Below, piece by piece: positions 1 to 13,100 of a stretch of 64,000 bases of DNA. The notes under the pieces are model-generated. The model saw nothing but the letters and a program-made list of their open reading frames with translations, ran no database searches and was not told the DNA's origin. The stretch comes from Dromaius novaehollandiae. Taxonomy: Eukaryota; Chordata; Aves; Casuariiformes; Dromaiidae. The position numbers and the translations under genes are program-made. Every line of letters begins with the position of its first letter. Within the stretch, counting starts at the first letter, position 1. Location of the stretch: assembly GCF_036370855.1 (NCBI RefSeq), contig NC_088099.1, positions 28,053,501 through 28,117,500 on the forward strand, given 5' to 3'.

Positions 1-2340
1 GGTCCACAGAATATGGAGGAAAAAATAAAAAAGCAACAATAAAACCTACATCTAATTCCTAGACAAAGCTACTGAGAAAGTTGTGATTGGTCACTATGGC
101 AACCGATTTTTAAATGGAAATAAAACGCTTTTAATACTGCAAGCACATTTTTCTATACAGATTTAGTAAATGCACTCAGACCTGATTAGAGTGAATATAA
201 TTTTACAGTAGATATTCTATAATATTACAAACACCAGTACAAGCAGAATCAAAATACAAATCATTATAAGATGCTAATGCTTTAATCATATAAATAGTTC
301 AATCATTCAGCACAAGAGGTAACCGGTAACATTAGTTATTTTCTTTCCTCAGGGAATCTTTTAATAACTGCTCTAACTCAAGGCAACTCTGAATTTAAAT
401 GAGAAATATTTGCTTGTTTTCTTGGCTTTTATACTAATGGACTCAGGATGATGGATCAACATACTGAAGTCTCCTCTGTACAACGTAGGAATTTGTTCAT
501 ACTGACTCTGCTCTGTTGGCCGCTGGGAGCACAACGATTTGATTCTCACCCCCTTTGCTCTACATCCTTCCGAACGGCATCAAGGTTAGCTCTGCCTTGC
601 ATCGTTCACGCAGATCTCTGAAGTCTGTCAATAAGGCTGCAATTCTTGTGGTGTAAGCAAGACTTATCACATACCGTACCAATAAAAACAGCATCTAGTA
701 TGCACATTCTTTAGACTAACATAGTTAAATCCTTACTTCTGCAAGTAAGGATTTGCTCTGTCATGTTCGGGGAAGGTAGATGTCAATACTTGGAAGGAGT
801 GAGTTTAACAGCTTACGTTGCTTAGAAATGCAGCAAACCAGAAGTGCTGTTTATCAGCAACTGATTTGTCCAGAGAGGGTGGGAAACACAGGCAACAGAG
901 GAGGTCAAAACCAGGCATGCAGACCCCTGGCACAGTCATATGAGTGCACAACAGTTATGGAGCCACCATAGGACGGCACATTCCCTATCCGCTTCATCAC
1001 CGTACCTAACCCTGTTCGTTACACGCTGCCTGTTTTAGCGATATCTCGTCTTCCCTCTGCACACATTCCTCCTTCTTGGCAGATTCTTCCATGTGTTTTA
1101 TCTTGGCATCACTTCAAATTGAGTCCTTTACAGCAGGAACGGTCTTACTCTTAGGCTGGCAAACAGTACTGCTACTACTGAATGGGTTAATATTCCTTTA
1201 TGTGTTGGTATTTTGATCCAAGATGACCGGCATTTTGGAGCATTGCCACCCTTGCAAAACTGGAGAGCCTCCCACACTTTGGCTGCTTGCCTATCCAAAA
1301 ACCTCTGTCACTTTATTTGATATGGATTTAATATATAGGAAACATCCCATAATACACAGCTCAGCTCCACACACAGCTTTGCTCAAGTTTTACTTTGCAG
1401 GCAAGGCAAAAGTTGCTGGGAACAGCCCAACGAGAGCGTCTCTTCCCCGGCCAAGGACTGCGAGAGTTCAGCACTGGCCGCCCTGAGGGAAGCACGGCCA
1501 AGCAGCGGGCAGGCGGCCCTGGGAGGGGAGAGGAGAGACACAGCCTCCTGCAGGGCTTTTTCTATGGGCAGAGAATTATTTTTGTCTCGCTGCTGTGAGG
1601 CAACACTTGTTTCTAAAGAGCTGCTTTCCACAGGCTTCATTTAAACCCATAGTCTACACCTCACTTCAGCAGGAGGAAAGGACTGTAAGAGATTTACATT
1701 TTAAGTGTGGTTGCAAAATCCCCCAAGTTTAAGTACTGCCAGATATTATGACACAAAGCTGCAAAAATATGAGAAGAATTTTCCACTCAAAATAGCTAGG
1801 GAATATTTGTTTTTTTTCCATTCCTTGAAAATACTGCCGGATTTTAATTTCCCTATATATACAGGCACCTTGGCTGCCAATATATATGCTTTTGAACCAA
1901 AGAACCTAACAGCATTGCATCTGGGTAAAGGTGATGTTTTCTTTGAACTGTTTTGCAAAATAAGGATATTTTGTGTGTACTTTTTATATTCAGTATGTTA
2001 TCTTAACGGACATTTTTGAGACATCCTAAACTCAACGCTACCACTCTGCCATCAATAGCTAACCCAAATATAACACTGTACCTTCTGGACATCCTAATGA
2101 GTACATTCATAGCACGATGTGGAAGAATGCGCAGAAACAAAAGAAACAGATCCCTGGAGCTGAAGATGGAAATAGCACACATCAAAACCAAAAAGAAACC
2201 CATGGAAGAACGTGCTAAGCCTTTGCCATGAAGGCTTGCCATGAAGTTCATGACTGTTGGCATCAACCCTTAATTTTATAACACACACATGCCTCAAGAC
2301 TAAGCATCTCTTGGTTGCTTTATTGAAAGCAAAAATAGAA

Positions 2341-2440
2341 GGTCCAGTCTCTCAAAGATACATAGGTTCCCAACCCCTAGGAGTTCGACTTCCAAGGAGT
2401 TGGGACATAAATATCTAAATACTTTTGAGGATCTGGGACC
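2341..2440. mobile_element. Palindromic MITE-like relic
   Basis: The 100-bp segment begins GGTCCAG and ends CTGGGACC, and its left half pairs with the reverse complement of its right half across almost the whole length. Matching blocks include CTCAAA against TTTGAG and CCAACCCCTAGGAG against CTTCCAAGGAGTTGGG. From memory, palindromes of this type, with GAGGATCTGGG-like ends, are common as old non-autonomous DNA elements in turtles, crocodilians and birds. The copy is diverged, has no coding sequence, and shows no clear target duplication. The inverted symmetry is seen directly; the family is inferred. Confidence 0.55.
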
Positions 2441-4740
2441 CCTTTTTTTTCCCTCCTGTTGCTAACAAACGAGAACAAAAGCAAAATAATACAACACAAC
2501 AAAGAACAAGAGAATTCCATACTGATGACACTAAGAAGGTGAACAAGCTACAGGGATTAATTTACAGAGAAGACTTTTCTCAGAAGACCTGAGTACGTGG
2601 AAACAATAGTTTGCACCTAGCATGGCTAAGGATTTTTTTTCCTCACTAAGAAATAAAGCAAGAAGAATGGGGGAGATTTATGTAATTTTTACACTCAGAG
2701 TCAGCATTCTAGAAGAAAAGCAGATAAAATATAGCAGTGGCTAAAGCAGGCAGAAAGATGTACAAGAATGAAAAAAGACAACATTAATATTGGCAAAAAG
2801 GTGTGTGATACAGCTAAGTAAAAAGACTGTGCTTAATCCAGCTTGGGAACTGAAAGAGGTTGGGAAGAAACGATTGATTTGTAAGCAGCCTGGGCAGTGA
2901 CATGGGAAACTTGGGCTAATGCTGCAGAGGCTGTAAAGGCCCCAGGAAAATAAGGGGATTGTGATCATGACTGCAACAGTATTTTTAAGAGCTTGCACTG
3001 TTCAGAAGAGATGAAAATGTGGGATTAACTCAAGGATCTGTTTCTTGCGTCAGGGCAGCAAATCTAATGTTCAGCACATTTCCAAACTTATAAGGCTTCT
3101 GAGCAGGACTGACTGCTTCACACGAGGCCATATTTTTACTACGTAAGTAACCTGCTTTAACCAGTGATCTGCTGGGGGAAGGAAATGGTGCCTGCCTCAC
3201 AGAGCTGAGATCTAACTAGCCAAGCGCACCAATACGTGGCTGCAAGATTGAGAGCTGTGGGGTGCATGCAGTGTTTCAATACCCCTCTGTACAGGGGAGG
3301 CAGCAGTCCTGCTGAAGCTGCAGGATGGTGACACTGCATCAGTGAGTGCTCTCCATACCCACCCCACCAGCATGACCTTTTTGACAGTGCAGCTGAAGCA
3401 TAGGCTGATTTGCAGGGTGCTACAAGGCCCTCAGGCCTCTACCAGGAGAGTTGTCCATGTTGCAGCTAGTAACAACTCTCCTGCTGCTCCAGTTGCATCA
3501 CAGTCGCTCTTTTGGAGCCATTCTCTTTTTTCTGGCTTTCTGCCTGATCCAGCATAGAGTTCAGGATGTTGCTCCTCACTTCCAAAACTCCACTCTGCTA
3601 GAGCTCTTCCCAGCTTTGCTGCAGACACGCAAGAGACATAGCCACCAATATATCATCGCTCTGCAGCAGTGAGTGCCAACAGAGGGGCCCCAGCTTCTCT
3701 GGTCTCCTCAGGAGACGCACTTTGCACAGCCTGCCAGCACATCTTTTCTCATATTCTCCTTTTCCTTTCTCCTTAAAGTTGTCTTTGCCTCCTGTTGCCT
3801 CTGACTTTCCAACAAACTGCTGTGCCACCAAGCCATCCTTCTCATCAGACCATCCTCCCCTCATCTGAAATTCCCCTCGTGCACCCACCTCAAGGCAGCT
3901 TTCCCCAGCTCAGTTCTGCTGCTTGGTGCCCACCTAATAAAGGACACAGCCCCCTAAGTGGAAATGCTTCCCTGGACTTCAATGGACCTTAGATCATGTC
4001 CACAATAACCTGCTTCATTTGACAGAGAAAGTCCTCAGCAGCTGATCCGAAGTCAGCAACAAGACTGCCATTGACTAAAGCAAAAATCAGTGTACACCTG
4101 AAGGGCTTTGCCTGCTCTTCTCCAGCTTGCTGCAGCCCTTCTCACCTGCTTCTTCATCATGACTTGTGAGGGGCTGATCCAGCCCATCCCAGAGAGGTGC
4201 AGGTGTTTGTGTGCCTGTGAACACGAGTGTGTTGTGTGGAGCACAAGGAAACATTGGGGCCAGGAGGGCAGGATTTCATGTGCCCAGCAAAATTGTGCCT
4301 TTGCACTAGCTGTCTAATTTAGACAATTGCTTCTGAATGTGGAAACTACATTTTCTTCATGGATACAATGCGTGAGTGCTGAGCAGTGCCCATCACAGTG
4401 GCTGCAAGTCTAACTTATAAATAGCCATAGTAAATGTTGTTTGTACTAAACCAGTGATGTACTATTGTTTCATGGTAAAATGTTCAGAATACTTGGCTGC
4501 TTTGAGGCTCAGATGCCATCAGTTTTGACTTTCAAAATCAAAGTGCCACCTTGTGGTATGGTGGAAGATAAAAATAAAAATAATATAAAAATACAGATAT
4601 ATGGGGAAAATCAGTCACTTTGTCCCACCAATGATTTCCAGTACTTACATATTCTTAAATAAATTTCACACTATACGTAAATTAATAAAACTTCTTATGT
4701 GCTTCCTTAAAAAAAAATGAAGTTTTATCTGATTATTTGT

Positions 4741-4840
4741 CAGTGTAAAACATAAGGCCGTATCCTTATTCTTCTGTGTAATCCTACTGAAAGCAGTAGT
4801 GTATTCATGTGGGTAGGTTTCTCAAGATTAAGCCCAAATG
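4741..4840. repeat. Possible old amniote interspersed repeat fragment
   Basis: Motifs such as ACTGAAAGCAGTAGTG followed by TCATGTGGGTAGGTTT resemble a widespread sauropsid repeat that carries a CACGTGAGTAAGG-like core. The match is from memory and is weak, and the boundaries are approximate. Confidence 0.25.
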
Positions 4841-6874
4841 CATCGTACAGAAAAACACTAACTGCAAAGGAGGCAGGTATCTATACTTGTTTCCTTTCTC
4901 TCTTTAAGGCTCATTAGTGTTAAGAAAGATTTCTGTGAGAATGGGAGCAAGGCCACACAAATTACTGCAGGTGAGCAAGTTCTAGTGCATCAGCTGGTCT
5001 GAGGCGCTGTCCCTGTGCATCCCTCTTGGATCTTGACAAATGTGAGGTGATTTTAATTAACTTTCTATTTGACTGTGGCCCAAGCTATTGCAAATTGCTT
5101 CACATCAGTTGTCAACCAAGAGCAAGCCCGATGGATCAGCAGACAGGCAGTAATCTGTGCAACTGAAGCTTCAGACGGCAGAGCAGCATGGAGATGTACT
5201 GTCGTGAACCTTTCAATACACAGCTAGATTGAATGGCCTCGTGTAAATCTAATGCTGTTTATCAAAGATAGATGAAAAACTAGTCCATTTCATAAAGAAA
5301 TGTGTAGCTGAGGTGAGCTATTGATTGTATCCACATATCAGTGCTTTGTGCATATATGACTTTTCAGATCTGGTGGTTAAAAAAAAAGGTGCAAGTAACA
5401 AGAACTCCATACGATCTACAGTTCACATCTTATCCTTCTGCTCATGGCAGATAAGCATTAACATATTTTTTAAAGCATGGAGTGGAGTCATCCACTACTG
5501 AGAGTAACAAGGAAAGAGGGAGGCAGTCGTGCAGGAAGGAAAGTAAGGGTACTAAGACCTTGGCACTGAACCTCATATTAAGTCTGGAAAGATGCAGACT
5601 TGATGCCTGGAGCACTGGGGGCTGGTCTTTTTCCTTCCCCCAACATTATTACAGGTCTGAACACAATACCTCAGGAAAGCACTTTACTTTATGAAGTGTT
5701 TTTTATTCAAAAGCAGTTAGGTATGAGGTACTCACAAATTTCACAATTCTCCATGAATTGTTCTGTAACATTTCTATGGCACACTTGCCCTAGCATGGAC
5801 CTGGGGAGCATTGCCATGGACGGATGCCCTGCAAATCCTCGCGGGGCTGGCTCAGAAGACTGGCCCCTGGAAACCCAAGGAGCACAGGGGCTGCCACGAC
5901 TTCTGATATGACCTGATTCACATCTCCTCATCAGCCCACTTGGCAGCTGAAGTTGCAGGAGGTCAGGAAGAATAAGCATGAAAATATCTTCTTATTGGTT
6001 GCGATGCCAGCCCATTTATCAAGAGTGTGAAGTCTCCTACTAGCTGTGGTCTCACCAGGAGCCCAAGTGGGTGCAGATGCCATCAGGGCTGTGTGAACCG
6101 CTTGTGCATGGTGCATGGCAGCACTCACAGTGGCCAGGTGTGGGTTTGCATGCATCCTCACACACTGCTGCTGGCCCACGGACAGGGACAGGGCTGGCAG
6201 GGCACATGGAAGAACAAAAACGGAGGTAGGGGTAACCATTCAGTGGGTGATGGGGTTGTGAGGGAGAGAGAGGGGCTCTCAATTTAGATGAAGGGTAATT
6301 TAGACGATGGAGAGGGAGTAAGAAGAGACAATGGAGCCACATGGCCTCCTGGCACCTGTGAGTCTAGGGAAATCCTGCCGCTCAGGATGTTATGCACGAG
6401 TTTGGGCTAGATAGGGTGATCCCTAGTGGCTTTGCGGGTCAGGGCATCTCTGAGACCTCCATGGCAGGGGTGCTGCTTTGGAGGCCTGCCTGATGGCTGC
6501 AGGAACGTAATCAGGACTGATGTGCCTAGCACTGTCCTGGGAAAGAGTGAGCAGCCTCCCCCAGGAAGAGCACCTTTTTGTTAAATGTGCTAGTTAAAAG
6601 GCATCTGCAGAGAGACCATCACCTCTCGCTGAAGTAATCAGCAATGGTAACCATGAAAAGAAACATGAGTGTTTCTCCTGCCCAGGACTACTGTCTTTTA
6701 ATGTGAGTGTATGGCAGGAGCAGAGGGTAACCATGTGCTTAATGAAGCTTGAGGTATATAAAACCCATAAAGATCATTCTTATTTTGGTGTTATTGCTAG
6801 TGTGTCTGTCCCCGCTTTCATAAAAAGAGTGTGGTGATATCCAAGAGTGGCATTTCAATGCTTGAAATGCTCCT

Positions 6875-6881
6875 TATATAA
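6875..6881 (+). promoter_or_regulatory. Candidate ASB4 TATA box
   Basis: TATATAA lies about 70 bases before the first in-frame ATG of ASB4 exon 1 and about 130 before the preferred ATG, which suits a transcription start near 6905. A second TATA-like run (TATATAAAA) lies at 6755-6763. An alternative reading makes 6934 a splice acceptor (CTGGTCTCCAG before GAAC), which would place the true promoter further upstream. The sequence alone does not decide between these. Confidence 0.35.
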
Positions 6882-7008
6882 ATAGAACAAGCAGATCAGC
6901 ATGACTTAGTGATAAAATTACCTTCTGGTCTCCAGGAACTTCAGCATGCAATTCTGCTCTAGGACCTCAGTGCGCCCCTCTTCACTGCACAAACAAATAC
7001 ATTTGGAA

Positions 7009-7222
7009 ATGGAGCTGGAGGAGACGTACCAAGAAGGGGAGAATACGGAGGGGAGAATGACTCGAGCAGCAGCTGCCAAGTTGGTTAAAAAAGCTTTTCT
7101 TGAAGCCCTGAAATCAAATGACTATGAAACACTGGAAGAGCTCTTGAGCCAGAAGAAAATAGACGTGGACACAGTCTTTGAAGTGGAAGACGAAAACTTG
7201 ATTCTGGCCTCCTACAAACAAG
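7009..7222 (+). CDS. ASB4: ASB4 coding exon 1
   Basis: This exon encodes the N-terminal helical segment and ends at SYKQ with donor CAAG|GTAAAC (phase 1). The frame is open back to 6946, giving up to 21 more residues, but that extension does not resemble human ASB4. The exon may extend to an acceptor-like site at 6933/6934. Confidence 0.85.
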
Positions 7223-10119
7223 GTAAACACAACGGCAGGAAGTAGATGGGTTTGAGTAATTTAGAAGAAACTGTGGCCATTTGTCCCTTCAGACCCTACC
7301 ATGCTTGTCGATTGACAGGCTGTAAAATTGCAGTAGTTTTATACTGAGAGCCGAGGAGGAGCCTGTGCCCTCCTCCGTGGAGGAGGTGGCAGCCGGGGCT
7401 ACCTCCTGCACTGCGCGGGCGCCGCCGGAGAGGAGGTTGCTGGCCGGATCCGTGGGCTCAGCCAAGGGCAGGCCGGAGACCCAACCAAGCTTCTGTGTTG
7501 CTGGTTCAGGGAAGGCTAGAAAGAGGGGTCTTTTGCCTTTCCTCACATGAACTCAGGTGCAAAGCCCAGAATAGACCACGCAGCTAAACACGATATATAA
7601 ATTTCTGACACGTACCTGGTATGTCACATAAACAGACCATTGAAAAACGTAAAATGTTCAGTGTCCTCCATTTTCAGTTTAAGAGAGTACTACAGTGACT
7701 TGTCCTTAGCTCAGTCCTCAGGAAGTCCTGTGGACCTTGAATGTTGCTGAATGGGAGATGCAGTTTTCAAAGTGAGGTGTGCTATTGTGTCTATCAAATC
7801 AGAACAAACCATTTGTAAAAATACCATGGAGGGGCACGACCAGGAAAGACATCTCAGCTTTTCCAGAGTATAGAAAAACAAACCTGTTCTCAGCCAGATA
7901 CTGGCTGAGTTTCTAAAAACTTTTATCACTTTACAGCTCAAAGTGATAAAATAAGTTTGGTCTCCATTAAAATCAGCATGCTTCATTATTTACTTGCCAA
8001 CAGATTCTTCCTGTGAATCTAAAAAAAACCCTAACCATCAGCCTTTGCCAGAAATTAAGCACACATGGAGATAAACACCTCCAGTCCCAGCAGCACAACA
8101 AATACACTTTTTTTCTGTGCCCTAAAGAAGGGACAACCATCCCACCTCTTCTCATTTGCTGTGTTTACCTGTCATTTAACAACTAGCTTCTGCTCTTTTG
8201 ATTTCATAAGGGTGAGGATGATGCAGTCCTGGCTCTTTTCCTTGGTGAGCGAGTCTGAACTAACACACTCAGTGAGAAAAATATCTTAAAATACTTTCTT
8301 CTGTCCTCAGCAAGCTAAAATGCAGTCTTAGGCCACAGAACTAATGCGTAGGTTTTTAATTGTAGATTATTTGACTGCAAGCATTAACCTGTCTCTTTTG
8401 GAGACCTCCCTGCCTTCTGCTGAGGTAAATGCACCCAATGGCCCACATCACAGCAGAGATTCACTTTCTTTCTCTGAAAGGCAGAAGGCACTCTACCAGC
8501 TCTTGCACAAGTCACGCCCTGGTTATGCACCATCTAGACAACATGAGCTTTGCCAGGCCCAAGGTTGTGAAGCGGAAAGATGATGCCATGGGTGGGAGAG
8601 CTGCTCTGCTGCCCCTCTGCCGAGATGGCTGCAGGCTCCTGAGGCCTCTGACCTTGCGTGCGCCGTTGCTTTTTCATGCGTCCACCCCAAGCAAGCACAA
8701 GGAAGCTCCCGTGAAGCCCACGCCGTGTCCGGCTCTGCACCTCAGTGGCTGTCCTGCTGGGCTCGGGGATGCCTGGGGTCTGGGCGGAGAGCAGGGAGAT
8801 GCTCCTGACACCCATGAGGGAGCTCCCCCACAGCAGCACAGGCAAATGAAATCAACAGTGGTCTCAGGAAGGAAAATCGTGGCTATATAGAGTGGTAACT
8901 TGGCTCTTTAAGATCACTTTCATGCTGTTTGTTACCATTTACAGCTTGCATTTGTACGTTTTCTAGCATTCAAGCCATCAGGTCTGGCTCCCTGTGGGAT
9001 AAGTCAGCTTATCAAGGAGGAAGGGGAATTTAGGCAGGGGGCCGGTTTGGGAGACTTGCTCTGCTATACTCATAGGTCCCAGGATATAGCTCGCCTCCTG
9101 TGCGCCCAGTTCGGGAGAACCTGATGAAGCAAGTTTCTTACAGAAGGTGCCAAAGTTACCTCTATAGTCAATGGCTCCAGAGAGGTTTTGAGCACCTTCA
9201 TTGGCGAGCCTGTGCCCCGCTTAGGCACGTGGGTGGCCTCAGGGCTACCTGCTCTTTCCATTGACTGAGGGGGTTACTTTGACAAAGGTTTCGGTAGTCC
9301 CCAAAATTTAGACCTCAAGTGGGTGCCCTGGATTGTAAACAGGTTTCTCACCGACCTTGTAGACTGTTTCTCACCTCTGAGATCTCATGTGTTGGCAGTA
9401 ATAAATGCTTGTATTTTTAAGCAAAATGCCACTGAAGACATGCCAGAGCAGTAGGTGCAGCTGCTGTCTTGACTGTCAATTTTATAACTGTACCCTTTAC
9501 ATTGAAATCTAGCATTTTTCAGAGGCTTACAAGAACTGCATTACTGATGTCTATTTTAAGAGACATACTTCCTATGTAACAAGGAGGGGAAGAGGCACTT
9601 TAATCCAAGTTTCTCCCTGTCACCAGCTCTTTGTTTCTACCTACCTCTTTCCTTCCTCCCCATCTCTCTTTCTGTCTAACTCAATACATCTGATTACTGT
9701 AAAAACTGTATCCATGCGACATTAAGAATGAAAAGCTATATATAACTGGAGATTCAAAAATAAAGATTTGAATTAATTTGACCTCATGGTACATCTTTAG
9801 TATTTTTCTGTCTTTTACATGATAACAGTATTTAACCAGGCAGTTGTCCAAGGAGAAATAAATAAATCAAACCCCAAAAATGGTATATGGGCACATTCTA
9901 GCTAAGATGCAGCTGCTGTACCTAAAAATAATAATAATAATAATAATAATTCTAGAATTGTGCTGCCCTTCTACTGATGATTATTTTGTTTTACTTTTTT
10001 TAAACAAATGATTATAGTAATCACTTCTGAGACTGTCTCTATGCAGCCATTAAGCATGTAGTCCTATCCTGGGAACAGAAAATTGTTATTTGGTCTTACA
10101 CCTGTTTGTAAGCCAAAAA

Positions 10120-10164
<45 letters not shown>

Positions 10165-13100
10165 ACTGTGAAATTTGCAGAGAAAAATCCAAATATTTTG
10201 GAATTATATTTCATGCTGAAGTGTCACCGCTTCCACTTGGCTTTTCAAGGCAATTTGCGTCAGCCTCGAGACCCCTAGCTCGCTGCTGCTGAGGGGCTTT
10301 GGTGGCGGAGGCCTGACCCAGCTGCAGCCATGCTGCGAGGGGCCGTCTGTGTGCAAAGCAGCACTGCAAGTTTGAGCCCAGCTCCTGACATGCAAGAAAG
10401 AGCCTGAGCCCTACCATGCACGAGCAGCATGATGTACTTGCTAGCTGTTGAGTCACTGTCCTGAGTAAATGCTGCCTTCTAATTCTAACGTCACCTTTGT
10501 TCAGCTGTCGGCAGGCTAGAGATCCCATTTCTCCTGTATTTTTTAGTTGGCGACATTTCAAATGCTCTGAGATTTTTTTTTTTAATTCCAGCTACAGAAG
10601 TCACGAGAAAAAAAGAAAGCTGCCTTCCGAGTACAGCTACATGGGAATTATCTATCCAAAAGCCAGGCTGTTCAGCGCACACAGTAAACGTGCTTAATGA
10701 AAATGAAGTTATGCTTGAGAGAAGTTTGTGTACACTAAACTCTAGCTGGTGAAATTACAGTAAATTAAAGCAAAACTCCAACCCTTCCTTCCCTCTCAAT
10801 TATTCTCAGTAGGTGGGGGATCCAAAGAAAAGTCTTAGCCAAGGATGGTAATACAGTTTCACTTTGTACAGGGTATTGGCTGCCTAGCTACAAATTAAAA
10901 ATATCCTGGGCGACTGGACTTCATCTCGCTGTCATGTATGGGCATCTGGAGTGTCTTTCGGTCCTGCTCAATCACAAAGCTGCCATCAACTGCCGGCCCA
11001 ACGGGAAAGCCGCGATCCATGTGGCGTGTGAAACGGCAAACGTGGAGTGTCTCAAGATCCTTTGCAACCACGGCGCTAAGCTGAACTGCTTCTCCATGAG
11101 CGGGCAGGCACCCTTGCACTTCTGCACGACGCGCACCTCCATGCCGTGTGCCCAGCAGCTGGTTTGGAGAGGTAAGGTAGAGCAAAAGGTTGTCACAAGC
11201 TCTGGAGAGGCTCCCACAGCCTTCCCAGTGGTGGGGTGTGTATCCGTGGTTTCTCTTAAGAGGCAAGTTGTTAAAGTAGGGGTATATTTACCTGCCCATC
11301 CACAGCTGACTCGTCTTCTTTCCCCCACCTCTTTGAGCAGCTGAGGTTTCTCTCATCCAATTCTTCACCCCTGTGTTTCCCTCTGCCTGCCCCTGCCCCT
11401 GCTCCAGGCTCATGTCCCCTTTCACCGCTGCCAGCCTGGTGCCTGTCCCGGCTGCCCCCCGCCCTGCCTGCTCCCATCAGCTCCACGGGAAGGATCCCCC
11501 ACCAGGGAGTCTCTAATTTTTTTCTCTCTTCCTCATCTAGGTTTACTGTTAAAATGTTTTCACATGAAAGTGTGCCTCTCCGCTCTTCTTTTGTGTTCAG
11601 ACTTCCTTGACAAGCTTCCTTGGCAAAATTCTTCCAATCATTTGTTTTTTTTAAGACCTGGTGTTGAAAGTTTTTCATGCTCTCTGTTAACTTGTCAGCA
11701 GCCAAAGTCCCACAGCTACACAGAGACTGGGGGAAAAAGGCTGTTAGATAAGATTGTGCTTTCCCAAAGTAAGATTCATTTTGTTGCTGACCATTTGTAA
11801 CAACGAACCTATGAATAGACAAAATTCCCTGGATAAATATATTGGTGTTACACGCTGGTTCCTTAACACAAGGAAGCTGACTCAGGCCACAATAAAAGAC
11901 AGTCATAAAGTGTACAGCAAAGTCAGACCTTCAAGAGTCATAGATGCAAACAGACAGATTCCCCTAATTATCACGGTGTGCCATGACAAGTACAAGTGCT
12001 TTTGTTTTTTTGCTACACCTGTTATTATTGCAGGCTTTTCTTGAAACACAGAGACCTAGTATGCTTTGTGGGCAAGCCAATCTGCAATCCCAACTGAATA
12101 ACCACATCGCTCTTCTTTTACTGGAAAGATGCATATTATTTTGTACAGTAGAAAGGAAAATAAATGCTGCCAGTTGTATCCTGCCCAAAGCCAACAGTGC
12201 TGACAGCAGGAGTTCAATTTGCTACCATGGACAAGCTTAGGAAGTCCAATGTACTCTTACAAAATATAGCATAGGATGAATGCAAACGAAAGGTCGTATT
12301 CTGAAGGCTTTCTCCTCCCCACCATCAGTAACAGAATAATACTGCTTCACAAGCTGCCTTTCATTCCAAAGCACTCTGTAAACTCAAATCCCCATGTGAG
12401 ATAAACATAGTGGCTGCAAACAAAATGGGACAGATTCTGGAGCAAAATTGAGCTGGTGTTTACATACGTGTTCTCACTACTCAGTAGCCAAAGACCGGGT
12501 TTCAGTTAATGTCACTGCATCAAAGTTTTCTGCTATCCCCATTCGGTGGTGTCACACTGGGTCAGTTCAGGTGAATGCAACTTGATCACTTCTAATTTGG
12601 GCAACTTGCCAAACAGGCAAAACCGATCCCATTTTTGTTTGCCACCTGCAAATGTAGGTTGCTGACGCTCTCCTGGAAGTCAGCATGACTCCACGTGCCT
12701 TGCAGGCACCGTGGCTAGCACTCAGCTGTTCCAGCCCAGATGCAATTTTTGACTCTCCTTCCTTCTCCACAGTCCTTAGACCTCAGTCTTAGCATAAGTA
12801 TGGCCATGTAGGGGCTTTCATGAGACTGGAGAGATGTGGGATGGCCACACAGCTTGTGCTTGCTCTTGCACGAGTACTTCATTGCCAGTTTGCCAGGGTC
12901 CCTGGCTCAAGGAAAGAAACAGAAGTGCGAGTCACCCAGCTGTTGTGGTCACCCAGCTTCAACATCGTTCATCTCTGGATGAAGCCCCTTGCCCCCCCTG
13001 CCTGCTGGCCCCTGTGTGGTTTTATATTGCCTGTGGTTCCACTTTGCTCTGGGGAATGGGATCTTGTCAACTTTTTTTCTTTTCTTTTTTAACAAATAGT

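Larger units (their letters stand above)
1..6933. other. Intergenic region upstream of ASB4
   Basis: No exon, RNA gene or conserved protein is recognisable on either strand. Open frames here are short and lack splice-flanked or domain-like sequence. The stretch holds a palindromic MITE relic near 2341, a moderately GC-rich patch near 1430-1560, and a possible fragment of an old amniote repeat near 4740-4840. The last few hundred bases may contain the ASB4 promoter. Confidence 0.6.
7223..10871 (+). other. ASB4 intron 1
   Basis: This intron of about 3.6 kb holds no recognised exon. It contains a short CpG-rich block near 7340-7460, a second GC-rich block near 8570-8840, an (AAT)n run near 9925-9951 and an A-run followed by (GA)n at 10114-10162. 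Open frames in the GC-rich blocks look like composition effects. Confidence 0.7.

Noticed and set aside
2003-2266. Hydrophobic 87-residue - strand frame upstream of ASB4
   Set aside because: It has membrane-like composition but no family resemblance and overlaps open frames on the + strand.
8429-8890. 153-residue open frame on the + strand in ASB4 intron 1
   Set aside because: GC-rich composition artefact: no splice context fitting ASB4, no domain, and an overlapping open frame on the other strand.
11271-11906. 211-residue open frame on the - strand
   Set aside because: Antisense to ASB4 intron 2, low-complexity Gly/Ala/Arg stretch, no recognisable domain and no promoter or splice support.
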